64,000 nt of DNA. It comes from Noviherbaspirillum galbum. Lineage in GTDB: Bacteria > Pseudomonadota > Gammaproteobacteria > Burkholderiales > Burkholderiaceae_D. The stretch lies in contig NZ_JAAIVB010000068.1 of the NCBI RefSeq assembly GCF_010974945.1, positions 93,095 to 157,094 on the forward strand. Direction: 5' to 3'. Shown here piece by piece: positions 27,919-37,468 of this stretch (positions are counted from its first letter, which is position 1; each line of letters starts with the position of its first letter). The translations under genes and the position numbers were made by a program. The notes under the pieces were generated by a model. That model was not told the DNA's origin. It ran no database searches and worked only from the letters and a program-made list of their open reading frames with translations.

Positions 27919-29580
27919 GTGAAAAAGTCCATGTCCTTGCCTGCCAGCCAAAGACGCTTTTCCGCTTCACTCGCCGCCATGCTGATCCTCGGCGCAGGAC
28001 TGGCATTGAGCAGCGTCGCCGCGCTGCGCCTGCATGCCGCGGAGCAGGACAGGGCAGACCTGGACTTCCGTCAGGAGACGGAAAAATACGCACAGGCGCT
28101 CGCGGAAAACGTCAGGGACGTGGAAGTGGCCCTCACCACCCTTGGCCGTTTCCTCGGCATCGCCCCCGGCATGGACGCCAGGGCGTTCAACTCCCTGGCC
28201 CGTCCCATGCTCGCCGAACTGCCCGGAACGGAAATGATGACCTATGCGGCACCGGGATCTGCCGGAGGCAGCCGTACGCTGTCCACCGAAGACGTACCGC
28301 CAGCGGTGCAACCCTTGCTGCAGGAGACGGCGCAGCGGGCGATGCTGCGCGGACAACCGGCCACCGCATACATGCGCGCCGGCGCCGAAGGCGAAGCAGG
28401 CGCCGGAGTGATGATCATTGCCGCGCCCCTGCCGCAGGGTCCGCCGGGCGGCTACACCGCTGCCACGCTGCGCATCGATGCGCTGGCGCGGCGGACCATC
28501 AGGAGTTCCCGCCTGGGCGATGCCGCCAAGGTCGCGATCATCGACGTCCGGCCCGGACAGCCGGAAACCCTGCTGTTTGCCAGCGACAAGCCTGCAGGCA
28601 CCGGCGGCGACGGCAAGGACGGCATTCTCGCAAGAGGCAAGGGTGTCGTTTCCTGGCCGGTCGCGATGGCCGACGGCATCTGGCGCGTCGACATGGCGAA
28701 GACGGCGTCCGGCACGCCCTTCCTGACCGCCTTCCTGGTTCTCGTTGCCGGCTCCTCGCTCTCCGTGTTGTGCGCGGTCTACGTGTTGCGGCTGGGAGAC
28801 TGGAGCCGGTCGCTGGCGCGGGCGAACCTGATGCTGGAAAGCGACGTGCAGGCGCGCGTGCTTTCCGAAGCCGCGCTCAAGCAATCGCAGCGCGAACTGC
28901 GTGACCTGGCCAACTACCAGGAGCGTGTCAAGGAAGACGAACGCAAGCGCATCGCACGCGAAATCCACGACGATCTCGGCCAGAACCTGATGGTGCTGCG
29001 CCTAGACGTGTCGGGCCTGCTGCAGCCCGGCGCGGAAGATCCCCAGGTCAACGAACGCCTGCACCTCGTGCTGAAGCAGATCGACATCACCATCCGCTCG
29101 GTGCGGAGCATCATCAACAACCTGCGCCCCAGCGTGCTGGATCTCGGCCTGCTGGCCGCGATCGAATGGCAGGTCAAGGAGATGAATGCCCGGCATGGCG
29201 TGCAGTTCATGCTTCAGGCGGAACGGGAGGACATCGGCGACATGCTCAACGATGAACAGGCGACCTCGACCTTCCGCATCGTGCAGGAGGCCATGTCGAA
29301 CGTGGTGAGGCATGCGAACGCGCGCCATGCCTGGATCAGGCTGAGCGCCGGCGGCGGCGGGCTGCGGATCGTGATCGAGGACGATGGCACCGGCCGCTAC
29401 CCGGGGGACCAGCGAAAACCGCGTTCCTTCGGCCTCATCGGCATCAAGGAGCGGGTGGCGGCGATGGGCGGCGACGTCGAGATCAGCGGCATGCACGGCC
29501 AGGGCACCATCCTGATCCTAACCTTGCCGCGCGCGGAAAACCTGGAACGCAAGCCGTCGTCGCCGGCGCTCAATACCTGA
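27919..29580 (+). CDS. CHASE-type membrane sensor histidine kinase (HisKA_3/NarL type)
   Basis: This 553-aa sensor kinase has a first membrane helix (about residues 17-37), a periplasmic CHASE-like sensor (about 45-260, with LALRP-type pattern MTYAAPGSAGG), a second helix (TAFLVLVAGSSLSVLCAVYVL, about 270-290), then a HisKA_3 dimerisation domain. The phospho-accepting His350 lies in RIAREIHDDLGQNL. The HATPase region has an N-box (EAMSNVVRHANA) and a G-box (EDDGTG). These kinases pair with NarL/LuxR-type response regulators, but none is adjacent. A GTG at 27919 is used; an internal ATG 12 bp later is possible. An FNR-type box precedes it. Confidence 0.9.
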   Translation: MKKSMSLPASQRRFSASLAAMLILGAGLALSSVAALRLHAAEQDRADLDFRQETEKYAQALAENVRDVEVALTTLGRFLGIAPGMDARAFNSLARPMLAELPGTEMMTYAAPGSAGGSRTLSTEDVPPAVQPLLQETAQRAMLRGQPATAYMRAGAEGEAGAGVMIIAAPLPQGPPGGYTAATLRIDALARRTIRSSRLGDAAKVAIIDVRPGQPETLLFASDKPAGTGGDGKDGILARGKGVVSWPVAMADGIWRVDMAKTASGTPFLTAFLVLVAGSSLSVLCAVYVLRLGDWSRSLARANLMLESDVQARVLSEAALKQSQRELRDLANYQERVKEDERKRIAREIHDDLGQNLMVLRLDVSGLLQPGAEDPQVNERLHLVLKQIDITIRSVRSIINNLRPSVLDLGLLAAIEWQVKEMNARHGVQFMLQAEREDIGDMLNDEQATSTFRIVQEAMSNVVRHANARHAWIRLSAGGGGLRIVIEDDGTGRYPGDQRKPRSFGLIGIKERVAAMGGDVEISGMHGQGTILILTLPRAENLERKPSSPALNT

Positions 29581-29581
29581 A

Positions 29582-30796
29582 TCAGGCAGCGACGATGCCG
29601 TTGACCCGGTTGCGGCCCTCGGCCTTGGCGCGGTAGAGCGCGCCGTCTGCGGCGGCCAGCAGGTCGGCCTCGCGCATGCCGGCGGTGGGCACCATCGCGG
29701 CCACGCCGAAACTGGCCGTGACCACGGCGGCGACCGGCGAATGGGCATGCGGGATCTGCAGCTGCAGCACCGCGATGCGCATCCTCTCGGCGATCTTCCC
29801 GGCTTCCTCCAGCGCGGTTTCCGGCAGCAGCACGACGAATTCCTCGCCGCCGAAGCGGGCCACCAGGTCCGAGGAACGGCGCGGCACCGACGACAGCGCC
29901 TCGGCCACCTTGCGCAGGCAGGTGTCGCCGGCAGGATGCCCGTAGTTGTCGTTGAACGGCTTGAAGCAATCCACGTCGACGATCACCAGCGCCAGGGGAG
30001 CGAGGTCGCGGCGCGCACGGCCCCATTCCAGGGCGAAGCGGCGGTCGAACTCGCGCCGGTTGTAGAGCTGGGTCAGGGTATCCTGCACCGACAGGCGTTC
30101 GAGCTTGGCGACCGCCTCGCTGAGCTGGGCATTGCGCTCTTCCTCGCGGCAATGCGCGAGATAGGCCCGCCGGCGGTCCTGGTCCATGCGCACGCAGGCG
30201 AACAGGCTGATCGATACCGCCGCGAAGAAAAACATCCAGTTGCTCAGGGCAATCGGCGCGCTCATGCCGCGCATGGCGTGCAGGGAAAAAGCGTACAGCA
30301 CGCCGAGGATCACCGACGTGGCAACCGCGCTGCGCAGGCGCTGATTGAGGATGATGTTGCCGAACAGGACGACGAGCGTGATGCCGGTCTGGTAGTGCAC
30401 CGCGTTCGGATGACTGCTCAGGGCGGCAATGACGGGCAGGCTGGCGCCTGTGATGATGGTACAGAGTGCAAGCGCCAGTTCGCGCGCCCCGGCCGACTTG
30501 AAGTGGCGGTAAAAGACCGTGCTGACGAGCATCACGGGAACGACGATGATGAAGCGGATTGCCCATGCCATCAGGTAAACGTCGGGCACCATCACCTGGT
30601 CGCTCAGCGCGAAGGCGCCGTAGATGATGATCGCGGCGATGCCTGTCCGTTCGATCCGGCGCCTGCGCAGGCGCTCCACTTCGCGCTGGAAGTCGTCCTC
30701 CATGGGCGTGGAAAATTTTCCGGACTGCCGCCAGAACTGTTTCTCCTGGCTGGCACCGGAAGGCGGCGCGGAAAGCGTGACGGATTCGTTCAACAT
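29582..30796 (-). CDS. Membrane-bound diguanylate cyclase (GGDEF)
   Basis: This 404-aa protein makes c-di-GMP. It has about six N-terminal membrane helices (about residues 50-200) of a MASE-like sensor, a short coiled coil (EEERNAQLSEAVAKLERL), then a GGDEF domain with the active-site sequence RFGGEEFVVLLPE. The inhibitory I-site RSSD stands exactly five residues before GGEEF, so product inhibition is expected. It is convergent with the histidine kinase gene with only one base between them. Start uncertain: ATG 30796 lacks a clear ribosome-binding site, and an in-frame ATG at 30841 is an alternative. Confidence 0.92.
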   Translation of the reverse strand: MLNESVTLSAPPSGASQEKQFWRQSGKFSTPMEDDFQREVERLRRRRIERTGIAAIIIYGAFALSDQVMVPDVYLMAWAIRFIIVVPVMLVSTVFYRHFKSAGARELALALCTIITGASLPVIAALSSHPNAVHYQTGITLVVLFGNIILNQRLRSAVATSVILGVLYAFSLHAMRGMSAPIALSNWMFFFAAVSISLFACVRMDQDRRRAYLAHCREEERNAQLSEAVAKLERLSVQDTLTQLYNRREFDRRFALEWGRARRDLAPLALVIVDVDCFKPFNDNYGHPAGDTCLRKVAEALSSVPRRSSDLVARFGGEEFVVLLPETALEEAGKIAERMRIAVLQLQIPHAHSPVAAVVTASFGVAAMVPTAGMREADLLAAADGALYRAKAEGRNRVNGIVAA

Positions 30797-30971
30797 GACG
30801 GAAATGACTTGCTGATTGGCAACCAGCTTATCCCTTGCCATGGTCAGTGTCCAGCACTGCGCGCGGTGCGGGCACCCGGCTTCCGCGGCGGGAACGAAAA
30901 ACCACAAGGCGCCGGCCATGGACGTGCGCGGGGACATGCCGATGCGGCGACGCACCACCGCGCCGGGCGGC

Positions 30972-33203
30972 TCAGAACGGCGCCAGGTAGCGCAAGGCGA
31001 GCAGCTTTTCCGCGGCGGCATCCGCCAGGTGGTTGGGTTCGTGGCGAAGCATCAGCGTCATGCCGACCGATGCGGCGGCCCGCAGCGGAACGAGGTAATT
31101 CAATTCGCCGCGCAGCTCGCGGCCGGACGGCACCATCGAGAAGCGCATCTTTTCCCGCGTCGGCGATCCCTGGTCGTCGAGCCCGGTGTAGGCGTCCATC
31201 GTCATCATGCCGGCGTAGGTGCGCATCGGCTGGGAAACCGAAAGGCTCAGGCGGTCATGCGGACGGAAGCGTCCGGCGGCGATCAGCGCGAGGGAAAAGG
31301 CATTCGTCCGGGTCGTGCCGACGCCGGTGATCAGGCCGGCATCGCTGGCAACACCGGGCGTGGCGGCATACGACGCCTGCCCTGCCAGCGCGATTCCGCT
31401 CGCGATGCGCACCGCGCCGGAAAGCTGCAGGGCCTGGGTGTACGCGCTGTTGGCAAGGACCAGCGGCCCGCTTGCATAGGATCCGAGGTAACCGCTCGCC
31501 TCCTGGATGCGCGCGAACGACAGCGCCAGCGCCGCATGGCCATCGTCGCGCGACAATTCGACCAGGGACGAACGCGCCCGCAATTGCCGTCCCGTGCCGG
31601 GCGGCATCCAGATGTCCGGCGCGTCAAGCGTCCGGTCGGCGCCGGTCGACAGGACGCCGAACTTGATGCCGAAGTCGTCGGCCCGGCGCGCAAAACCGGC
31701 ATGCGCGGCGCCCGGCACGAGCGCGAAATACGGATGCGCCAGCGCGGTCACGCTGCCCAGCGCCAGCCCCTGCTGCGGCAGCAGTCCGCCCGCGCCGAAA
31801 TAGTTTCCGGCGGTGCTGCCCATGCCGAACGCGAACGACCTGTCCGGTCGCTGTGCCACGTATGACAAGGCCGCGATGCCGCCGCGTCCTTCCTCGTGGC
31901 CGAAGAGGCTGCCCGCCCTGGCAGGCGCACGCGCGTAGGCGACAGCCAGCTCGCCCCCGCCCGGCAGGACATGTTCGGCGACGTCGATGCGGCGGTCCAT
32001 GCCGCCGAACACCTGCTCGAGCGACAGGCCGGCCGGCGGCAGCACCGAGCGGCCCAGGTCGACCTGGTAGTCGCGCTGGAAGCCGTCCAGGCCGACCACC
32101 CGCAGCTGGCCGGTGGTGGCGAGGCCCAGCAACCTGGTCGTTGCCGACGACACCTGGGTGGTGCCGGACAACACGCTGATGGTGCGGCCGTTGAGCGTGG
32201 TCGTGGTGAGCGTGCCGATCGGCTGCAGGGCTTTCTCGATGTTGAGCAGGCCACGGCCATAGATCGGATCGATGCCGGGGACGCCGAGGTCGGTCGCGGT
32301 CACGAACAGGATGTTGGCGATCTGGGCCGCGCTCAAGGCCGGCCATTGCTGCTTGAGCAGCGCCGCCGCGCCGGACACCACCGGGGCCGCCATGGACGTG
32401 CCGCTCATTGTGGCGTATTGCCCATTCATCCAGGTGGAGAGCACATTCACGCCGGGCGCAACCAGGAACCAGCCGGCAGTGTCGCCGGCGCGGTTGGAAA
32501 AGGAGGCGATGCGGTTCGACGCATCCACGGCGCCGACGGCAATGATCTGGTTGCCGGCCCAGGACTCGCGGGCGAAGCGGGCGGGCCAGCCGGGATTGGC
32601 CGCGCCCGAATTCCCCGCCGCGGCAACGATCAGCATGCCGGCCTGGGCCGCTTCCTTCATGGCCGCCGGCGAATAGGCGTTTTCCGCTCCCAGGCTAACG
32701 TTGACGATAGGCGCCTTGCCGATGGCGAAGCGCAGGCCGCGGTCCAGCGCCTGCGACGATCCGCGTCCGTCGTCGCCCAGCACCTTGACCGGCAGGATGC
32801 TGGCGCCAAAGGCCACGCCCATGGTGCCCATGCCGTTGTGCTGCGCGGCCACGATGCCGGCGACATGCGTGCCATGCCCGACATGGTCGGTCACGTCGCT
32901 GCCGCCATCGAGAGCATTGAAGCCGGGCAGGATCTTTCCGGGATCCGAGAATTCCCGATGCGCGGGCGTGATGCCGGCATCCAGCACGCCAACCGTCACG
33001 CCGGCGCCGGACAGCTTGTGCGCGTAGGCGTATCCGGCGTTGATCTTACCGAGCACCGCGGCGGAATTCAGGTAATCGATGTCCGTTACCCCGCCCGCGA
33101 GAACCTGGGTGACCGTGGTCTGCGCCTGCGCGCCCGGCAGCACATGCGCGCCGGCGAATGCCAGGACCAGCATGGTGCGACGGGAAATGGCAGGTGGAAG
33201 CAT
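30972..33203 (-). CDS. Subtilase-family (S8) autotransporter-like serine protease
   Basis: This 743-aa secreted protease has a signal sequence containing a twin-Arg motif (ISRRTMLVLAFAGAHVLPGAQA). The subtilase triad is complete: Asp75 in VGVLDAGIT, His110 in HGTHVAGI and Ser270 in SGTSMAAP. After the protease domain (to about residue 340) the C-terminal 400 residues carry alternating beta-strand patterns and end in Tyr-Leu-Ala-Pro-Phe, as expected of an outer-membrane beta-barrel with a terminal Phe. Start taken at MLPPAISRRT; an ATG 45 bp upstream would put a hydrophilic extension before the signal. It likely processes or releases surface proteins. Confidence 0.9.
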   Translation of the reverse strand: MLPPAISRRTMLVLAFAGAHVLPGAQAQTTVTQVLAGGVTDIDYLNSAAVLGKINAGYAYAHKLSGAGVTVGVLDAGITPAHREFSDPGKILPGFNALDGGSDVTDHVGHGTHVAGIVAAQHNGMGTMGVAFGASILPVKVLGDDGRGSSQALDRGLRFAIGKAPIVNVSLGAENAYSPAAMKEAAQAGMLIVAAAGNSGAANPGWPARFARESWAGNQIIAVGAVDASNRIASFSNRAGDTAGWFLVAPGVNVLSTWMNGQYATMSGTSMAAPVVSGAAALLKQQWPALSAAQIANILFVTATDLGVPGIDPIYGRGLLNIEKALQPIGTLTTTTLNGRTISVLSGTTQVSSATTRLLGLATTGQLRVVGLDGFQRDYQVDLGRSVLPPAGLSLEQVFGGMDRRIDVAEHVLPGGGELAVAYARAPARAGSLFGHEEGRGGIAALSYVAQRPDRSFAFGMGSTAGNYFGAGGLLPQQGLALGSVTALAHPYFALVPGAAHAGFARRADDFGIKFGVLSTGADRTLDAPDIWMPPGTGRQLRARSSLVELSRDDGHAALALSFARIQEASGYLGSYASGPLVLANSAYTQALQLSGAVRIASGIALAGQASYAATPGVASDAGLITGVGTTRTNAFSLALIAAGRFRPHDRLSLSVSQPMRTYAGMMTMDAYTGLDDQGSPTREKMRFSMVPSGRELRGELNYLVPLRAAASVGMTLMLRHEPNHLADAAAEKLLALRYLAPF

Positions 33204-33491
33204 GAGTGGTGCGGCGAAAGAAGGATGAACGTGAAGCCGGTACGCCATGCCCTATTGCATGACGTTTCCATTTTGCATTCCATGCTTCCCCGTGGAAATG
33301 CATTCGCGCTTTCCTCGGCGTTTTCAGTCGCCGCTGCACAACACCATGACGATTCTTCAATGCAAGCGTGGCAACCTTCCTTGTGCTTTCGCTATCCAAG
33401 TGACGCGCTTGCGGCGAAATTTGATTTAACGCACGGAAATTCGCGGCGGGCTTGCATACCATCCGGCTGCTTCCCCATCCTGATTGCCATC

Positions 33492-36170
33492 ATGCAAAAG
33501 CACTACCTTCATCCTCTCTTCATGCCCAGCCAGATCGCGGTGTTCGCCGGCAATCCGGACCAGCCGGAAGAACAGTCGCACCTCGCGCGCCTGGTTTGCG
33601 AGCAGCTCAGGCAAGGCAAGTTCGGCGGGCACATCGCCTACCTCGACATCGGCATGCGCGGCACCTTGAGCGACCTCGCGCACTCGCGCGTGGACCTGGC
33701 GATCATCGCGCTGAAAAACGATGAACTGGTGCCCGCGCTGGAAATCGCTGGCCGCATGCAAAGCAAGGCGGCGCTGATCGTGTCGAGCGGCGTGGATGGC
33801 AATCTTGCCAAGGAGCTGCATACGATCGCGCGCCGGCATGGCATGTATCTGCTCGGTCCGAACAGCATGGGTTTCCAGCGGCCGCGCCAGCTGCTCAATG
33901 CCGGCGCCCTCGGGCCGCTCGCGCAGGCGGGCTCGCTGGCGCTGGTGTCGCAATCCGGCGCGCTGACCACCTCCATCCTCGACTGGGCCGGCAAGAATGG
34001 CGTCGGCTTTTCCAGCGTGATCTCGCTCGGGCCGAATACGGCGGTCGACATCGCGCAGGCGCTCGACTTCCTCGCCGACGACCGCCAGACGCAAAGCATC
34101 GTGGTCTACCTCGAAGGCATCCGCAACGCGCGCCGCTTCATGAGTTCCTTGCGCGCCGCCGCCAATGCCAAGCCGGTGATCATCCTCAAGGCGGGGCGCA
34201 AGCCCGCCGGCTCGACCGCGGCGCTGACCCACTCCGGCGCCATCGTCGGCAGCGACGACGTGTTCGACGCCGCCTTGCAGCGGGCCGGCGCGGTGCGGGT
34301 ACGATCCTTCGTCCAGCTGTTCTCGGCCGCGAAATGCCTGTCGGCGCGTTACCTGCCGGTCGGGAAACGCCTCGCCGTGGTGACCAACGGCGGCGGGCCC
34401 GGCGTGCTGGCCGCGGACTGGGCCAACGAGCTGGGACTCACCCTGGCGATCCTGCCGAAGGAAGCCGCCGAGCAACTCAAGCCGAGCCTGGCGCCGCTGG
34501 CGAACATCGACGGCCTGATCGACCTGTCGGAAGATGCGGACGCGGCGCAGTACCGCGCCGCCATCGAGGCCTGCGTTGCCAGCCGGGTGGTCGACGGCGT
34601 GCTGGTGATCCTCTCGCCCAAGCCCGGGCTCGACAGCGAAGCGATCGCCCGCACGCTGGCCGAACTGCAGCCCGCGATGAGCAAGCCCCTGATCACCTGC
34701 TGGATGGGCGACGAACGGGTGGTGGAGGGCCGCCGCATCCTCAATACCGCGTCGATTCCCTCCTTCCGCACGCCGGAAGCCGCGGTCGATGCCTTCAACA
34801 ACATCTCTTCCTTCCACCAGAACCAGCAATTGCTGCACCAGACGCCGCCGCCGCTCTCGCCGCTGGCCAAGCCCGACCTGGAAGGCGCGCGCATCCTGGT
34901 CGAGAGCGTGCTGGCGGAACGGCGCAAGGTGCTGACCGAGATGGAGTCGAAGGCCCTGCTGTCGTCCTTCCACATCCCGGTCACGAAGACCATCCTGGCA
35001 CGTTCGCCGAACGAGGCGATCCTGGTGGCCAACCAGCTTGGCTATCCGGTGGCGCTGAAGATCGATTCGCCGGACATCACGCACAAGAGCGACGTGCAGG
35101 GCGTGGCGCTGAACCTGCAGAACGCCTCGGCGGTGCGCGATACCTGGCAGGACATGATGGCGACCGTCAAGCGGCTGCGTCCGGATGCGCGCATCAACGG
35201 CGTGACGATCCAGAACATGTCCGGCAAGCCCCAGGGCCGCGAGCTCTACATCGGCGTCTCGACCGACGAGCCTTTCGGTCCGGTGATTTCCTTCGGCGCG
35301 GGCGGCACCATGATCGAGCTGATCGCCGACCGGGCGATCGAACTGCCGCCGCTGAACCAGTTCCTCGCGCAGCGCCTGATCGAGCGTGCGCGCGCCGCGG
35401 ATACGCTCGGCGTCTGGCGCGGCGCGCCGCCGGCCAGGCGGGAAGCGCTGGAGCACGTCCTGCTGCGGGTATCGGAAATGGTGTGCGCCCTGCCCCACCT
35501 GCGCGAGATGGACATCAACCCGGTCATCGTCGATGGCAACGGCGCGCTGGTGGTGGATGCGCGTATCGTGATCGATCATCCGCCCGGCGGCGCGAGCGAC
35601 TACAACCACCTCGCGATCCTGCCTTACCCCAGCGACGCGGAACAGGAATTCCCGCTGCGCGACAACGACTCCTACCTGATCCGTCCCATCCATCCGGACG
35701 ACGCCAGCATGCTGCAGGACTTCGTGCGCAACATGTCGCCGGAGAGCCGGTATTTCCGTTTCGTCTCGACGATGCGGGAACTGTCGGAAAGGATGCTGTC
35801 CCGCTTCACGCTGATCGACTACGACCGCGAGATGGCGCTGGTGGCGGTGCACCGCCGGCGCGAACCGCAGGAAGACGGCGGCTTCGCGGAGAAGGAGCGG
35901 ATCATCGGCGTGTCGCGCTATGTCACCAACCCCGACATGAGCACCTGCGAGTTCTCGCTCGCGGTCTCCGACGATTTCAAGGGCCAGGGCATCGGCTCGC
36001 GCATGATGATGTCCATCATGGACGTCGCGCGGACGAAAGGCCTGTCACAGATCGAGGGACTGGTCCTGTCGAACAACGTGACCATGCTCAAGCTGATGAA
36101 GGGCCTGGGATTCGACACCAAGCGCTACGACGAAGACCCCGACTTCCGCCTTTGCGTAAAGGTGCTTTAG
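33492..36170 (+). CDS. Pat-like fusion: acyl-CoA synthetase (NDP-forming) plus GNAT acetyltransferase
   Basis: This 892-aa protein has a CoA-binding Rossmann domain (residues 1-130), succinyl-CoA-ligase-like domains (140-450), an ATP-grasp domain (about 470-695) and a C-terminal GNAT acetyltransferase (about 715-892; SLAVSDDFKGQGIGSRMMMSI). The architecture is that of Pat/PatZ protein lysine acetyltransferases, which regulate acyl-CoA synthetases. His247 in THSGAIVGSDD sits where the phospho-histidine occurs in NDP-forming ligases. The frame is open far upstream, but the ATG at 33492 begins the recognisable domain. It is monocistronic and divergent from the autotransporter. Confidence 0.9.
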   Translation: MQKHYLHPLFMPSQIAVFAGNPDQPEEQSHLARLVCEQLRQGKFGGHIAYLDIGMRGTLSDLAHSRVDLAIIALKNDELVPALEIAGRMQSKAALIVSSGVDGNLAKELHTIARRHGMYLLGPNSMGFQRPRQLLNAGALGPLAQAGSLALVSQSGALTTSILDWAGKNGVGFSSVISLGPNTAVDIAQALDFLADDRQTQSIVVYLEGIRNARRFMSSLRAAANAKPVIILKAGRKPAGSTAALTHSGAIVGSDDVFDAALQRAGAVRVRSFVQLFSAAKCLSARYLPVGKRLAVVTNGGGPGVLAADWANELGLTLAILPKEAAEQLKPSLAPLANIDGLIDLSEDADAAQYRAAIEACVASRVVDGVLVILSPKPGLDSEAIARTLAELQPAMSKPLITCWMGDERVVEGRRILNTASIPSFRTPEAAVDAFNNISSFHQNQQLLHQTPPPLSPLAKPDLEGARILVESVLAERRKVLTEMESKALLSSFHIPVTKTILARSPNEAILVANQLGYPVALKIDSPDITHKSDVQGVALNLQNASAVRDTWQDMMATVKRLRPDARINGVTIQNMSGKPQGRELYIGVSTDEPFGPVISFGAGGTMIELIADRAIELPPLNQFLAQRLIERARAADTLGVWRGAPPARREALEHVLLRVSEMVCALPHLREMDINPVIVDGNGALVVDARIVIDHPPGGASDYNHLAILPYPSDAEQEFPLRDNDSYLIRPIHPDDASMLQDFVRNMSPESRYFRFVSTMRELSERMLSRFTLIDYDREMALVAVHRRREPQEDGGFAEKERIIGVSRYVTNPDMSTCEFSLAVSDDFKGQGIGSRMMMSIMDVARTKGLSQIEGLVLSNNVTMLKLMKGLGFDTKRYDEDPDFRLCVKVL

Positions 36171-36213
36171 CGTATTGCCCGCGCCGCGGGCGGCAAGGAT
36201 GGGATGGCTGGCC

Positions 36214-36858
36214 TCAGCCGAAGCGCTTGTCCGCGACGAAAGGGTTGGTCTTTCTTTCGTCGCCGAACGTGGAGGTCGGGCCATGCCCGGGAACGAAGGC
36301 CACGTCGTCCCCGAGCGGCCACAGCTTGCCGCGGATGGCGTTGACCAGCGCGTCATGGTCGCCGCGGGGAAAATCCGTGCGGCCGATCGATCCCTGGAAC
36401 AGCACGTCGCCGACGAGCGCCAGCCTCACGCCGCGATGGAAGAACACCACGTGTCCCGGCGTGTGGCCGGGGCAATGCAGCACCTCGAGTTCCTGCTTGC
36501 CGAAACCGACGATGTCGCCATCGTTCAGCCAGCGGTCGGGCACGAAGGGCTCGGCGGGCGGAAAGCCCATGCGCCGCGTGGCTTCCGGCAGTTGATCGAT
36601 CCAGAACGCGTCGTCGGCATGCGGTCCTTCGATCGGCACGCTGAATTCCTTGCGCATGTCATCCGCGGCCGAGCAGTGATCGAGATGGCCATGCGTCAGG
36701 AAAACCTTCTCCAGGGTCACGCCAAGCTGCTGCAGGGCCGAGCGCAACCGCGGCAGGTCGCCGCCGGGATCCACAACGGCCGCGCGCATGGTGTCTTCGC
36801 ACACCAGGATGCTGCAATTCTGCTGGTAGGGGGTAACGGGAACGATGGCGCACTTCAT
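36214..36858 (-). CDS. Glyoxalase II-like MBL-fold hydrolase (YcbL type)
   Basis: This 214-aa cytoplasmic MBL-fold protein has the zinc motif FLTHGHLDHCSAADDM and the further ligands in LHCPGHTPGHVVFF and LVGDVLFQGSIGRTDF. It matches the short YcbL/GloB2 group with glyoxalase II activity (hydrolysis of S-lactoylglutathione) but no C-terminal GSH-binding helical domain. The ATG at 36858 (MKCAIVPVTPYQQNCSIL) is the family start. It converges on the Pat-like gene. Confidence 0.92.
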   Translation of the reverse strand: MKCAIVPVTPYQQNCSILVCEDTMRAAVVDPGGDLPRLRSALQQLGVTLEKVFLTHGHLDHCSAADDMRKEFSVPIEGPHADDAFWIDQLPEATRRMGFPPAEPFVPDRWLNDGDIVGFGKQELEVLHCPGHTPGHVVFFHRGVRLALVGDVLFQGSIGRTDFPRGDHDALVNAIRGKLWPLGDDVAFVPGHGPTSTFGDERKTNPFVADKRFG

Positions 36859-36981
36859 GTGACGATGCAGGGAAGAAAGCGGGAAAGCGTTCGAGCTTAC
36901 CACATGGTCCGCCGCAAGCCGCGGAGCGGATTCATGCAGCGGAAGAGACGGCAAACGCCGGCTTCCGGCTTGCCCACTCCC

Positions 36982-37317
36982 TCATCGTTGCCCGAAATAA
37001 CGGCCGCCCGACGCCTGGTGCTGGCGTTCCGCAATGGACCAGAGCTTCTGGCTGGCGCGGTTGCGGTCGTCGAAGGCACGCCGTCTTCGCTCGGTCAGTT
37101 CCGCCTCGGCATCCATGGTCTTGACGGCGCTCGACAGTTGTTCGCGAAAACGGGAGCGGAACGCTTCCGACTTGAAGCAATGGTTGGAATCCTTGCTGAC
37201 GACCAGGGTCATGCCGTCCTCGGCGCTGACGAATCCGCACTCGGCCCAGGCGGAGGGCGGCAGGAAAAGAAAGATGAGAAAGACGAGAAGGGTACAGTGG
37301 GCGATGGTCTTGTTCAT
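36982..37317 (-). CDS. Small secreted protein of unknown function
   Basis: This 111-aa protein has a clear signal peptide (MNKTIAHCTLLVFLIFLFLPP, cleavage after SAWA), giving a mature chain of about 88 residues rich in Arg, Glu and Gln with two cysteines. The central helix (SRFREQLSSAVKTMDAEAELTERRRRAFDDRNRASQKL) looks coiled-coil-like. The ATG at 37317 is preceded by GAGGACTGACC. I recognise no family. An FNR-type box lies about 185 bp upstream. Confidence 0.75.
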   Translation of the reverse strand: MNKTIAHCTLLVFLIFLFLPPSAWAECGFVSAEDGMTLVVSKDSNHCFKSEAFRSRFREQLSSAVKTMDAEAELTERRRRAFDDRNRASQKLWSIAERQHQASGGRYFGQR

Positions 37318-37468
37318 GGTCAGTCCTCGAAACGCAAGGCGAACCATCGCCGAAGCATGACTTTGCTTCAGAAGGCGGCCCCGCTGCCATGGAAATCCGA
37401 AGGATTCCTTTAGGCCGGAAGCTTTGCGTCCCAGACTTTCGACTGGTTTGCCCTGCTAGTTATATCGA

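Noticed and set aside
31896..33491. A plus-strand open frame of about 1.6 kb antisense to the autotransporter gene and in frame with the Pat-like gene
   Set aside because: It lacks domain content and lies opposite a well-supported protease. Long stop-free frames are common opposite GC-rich genes; the real gene begins at the ATG at 33492 where recognised domains start.
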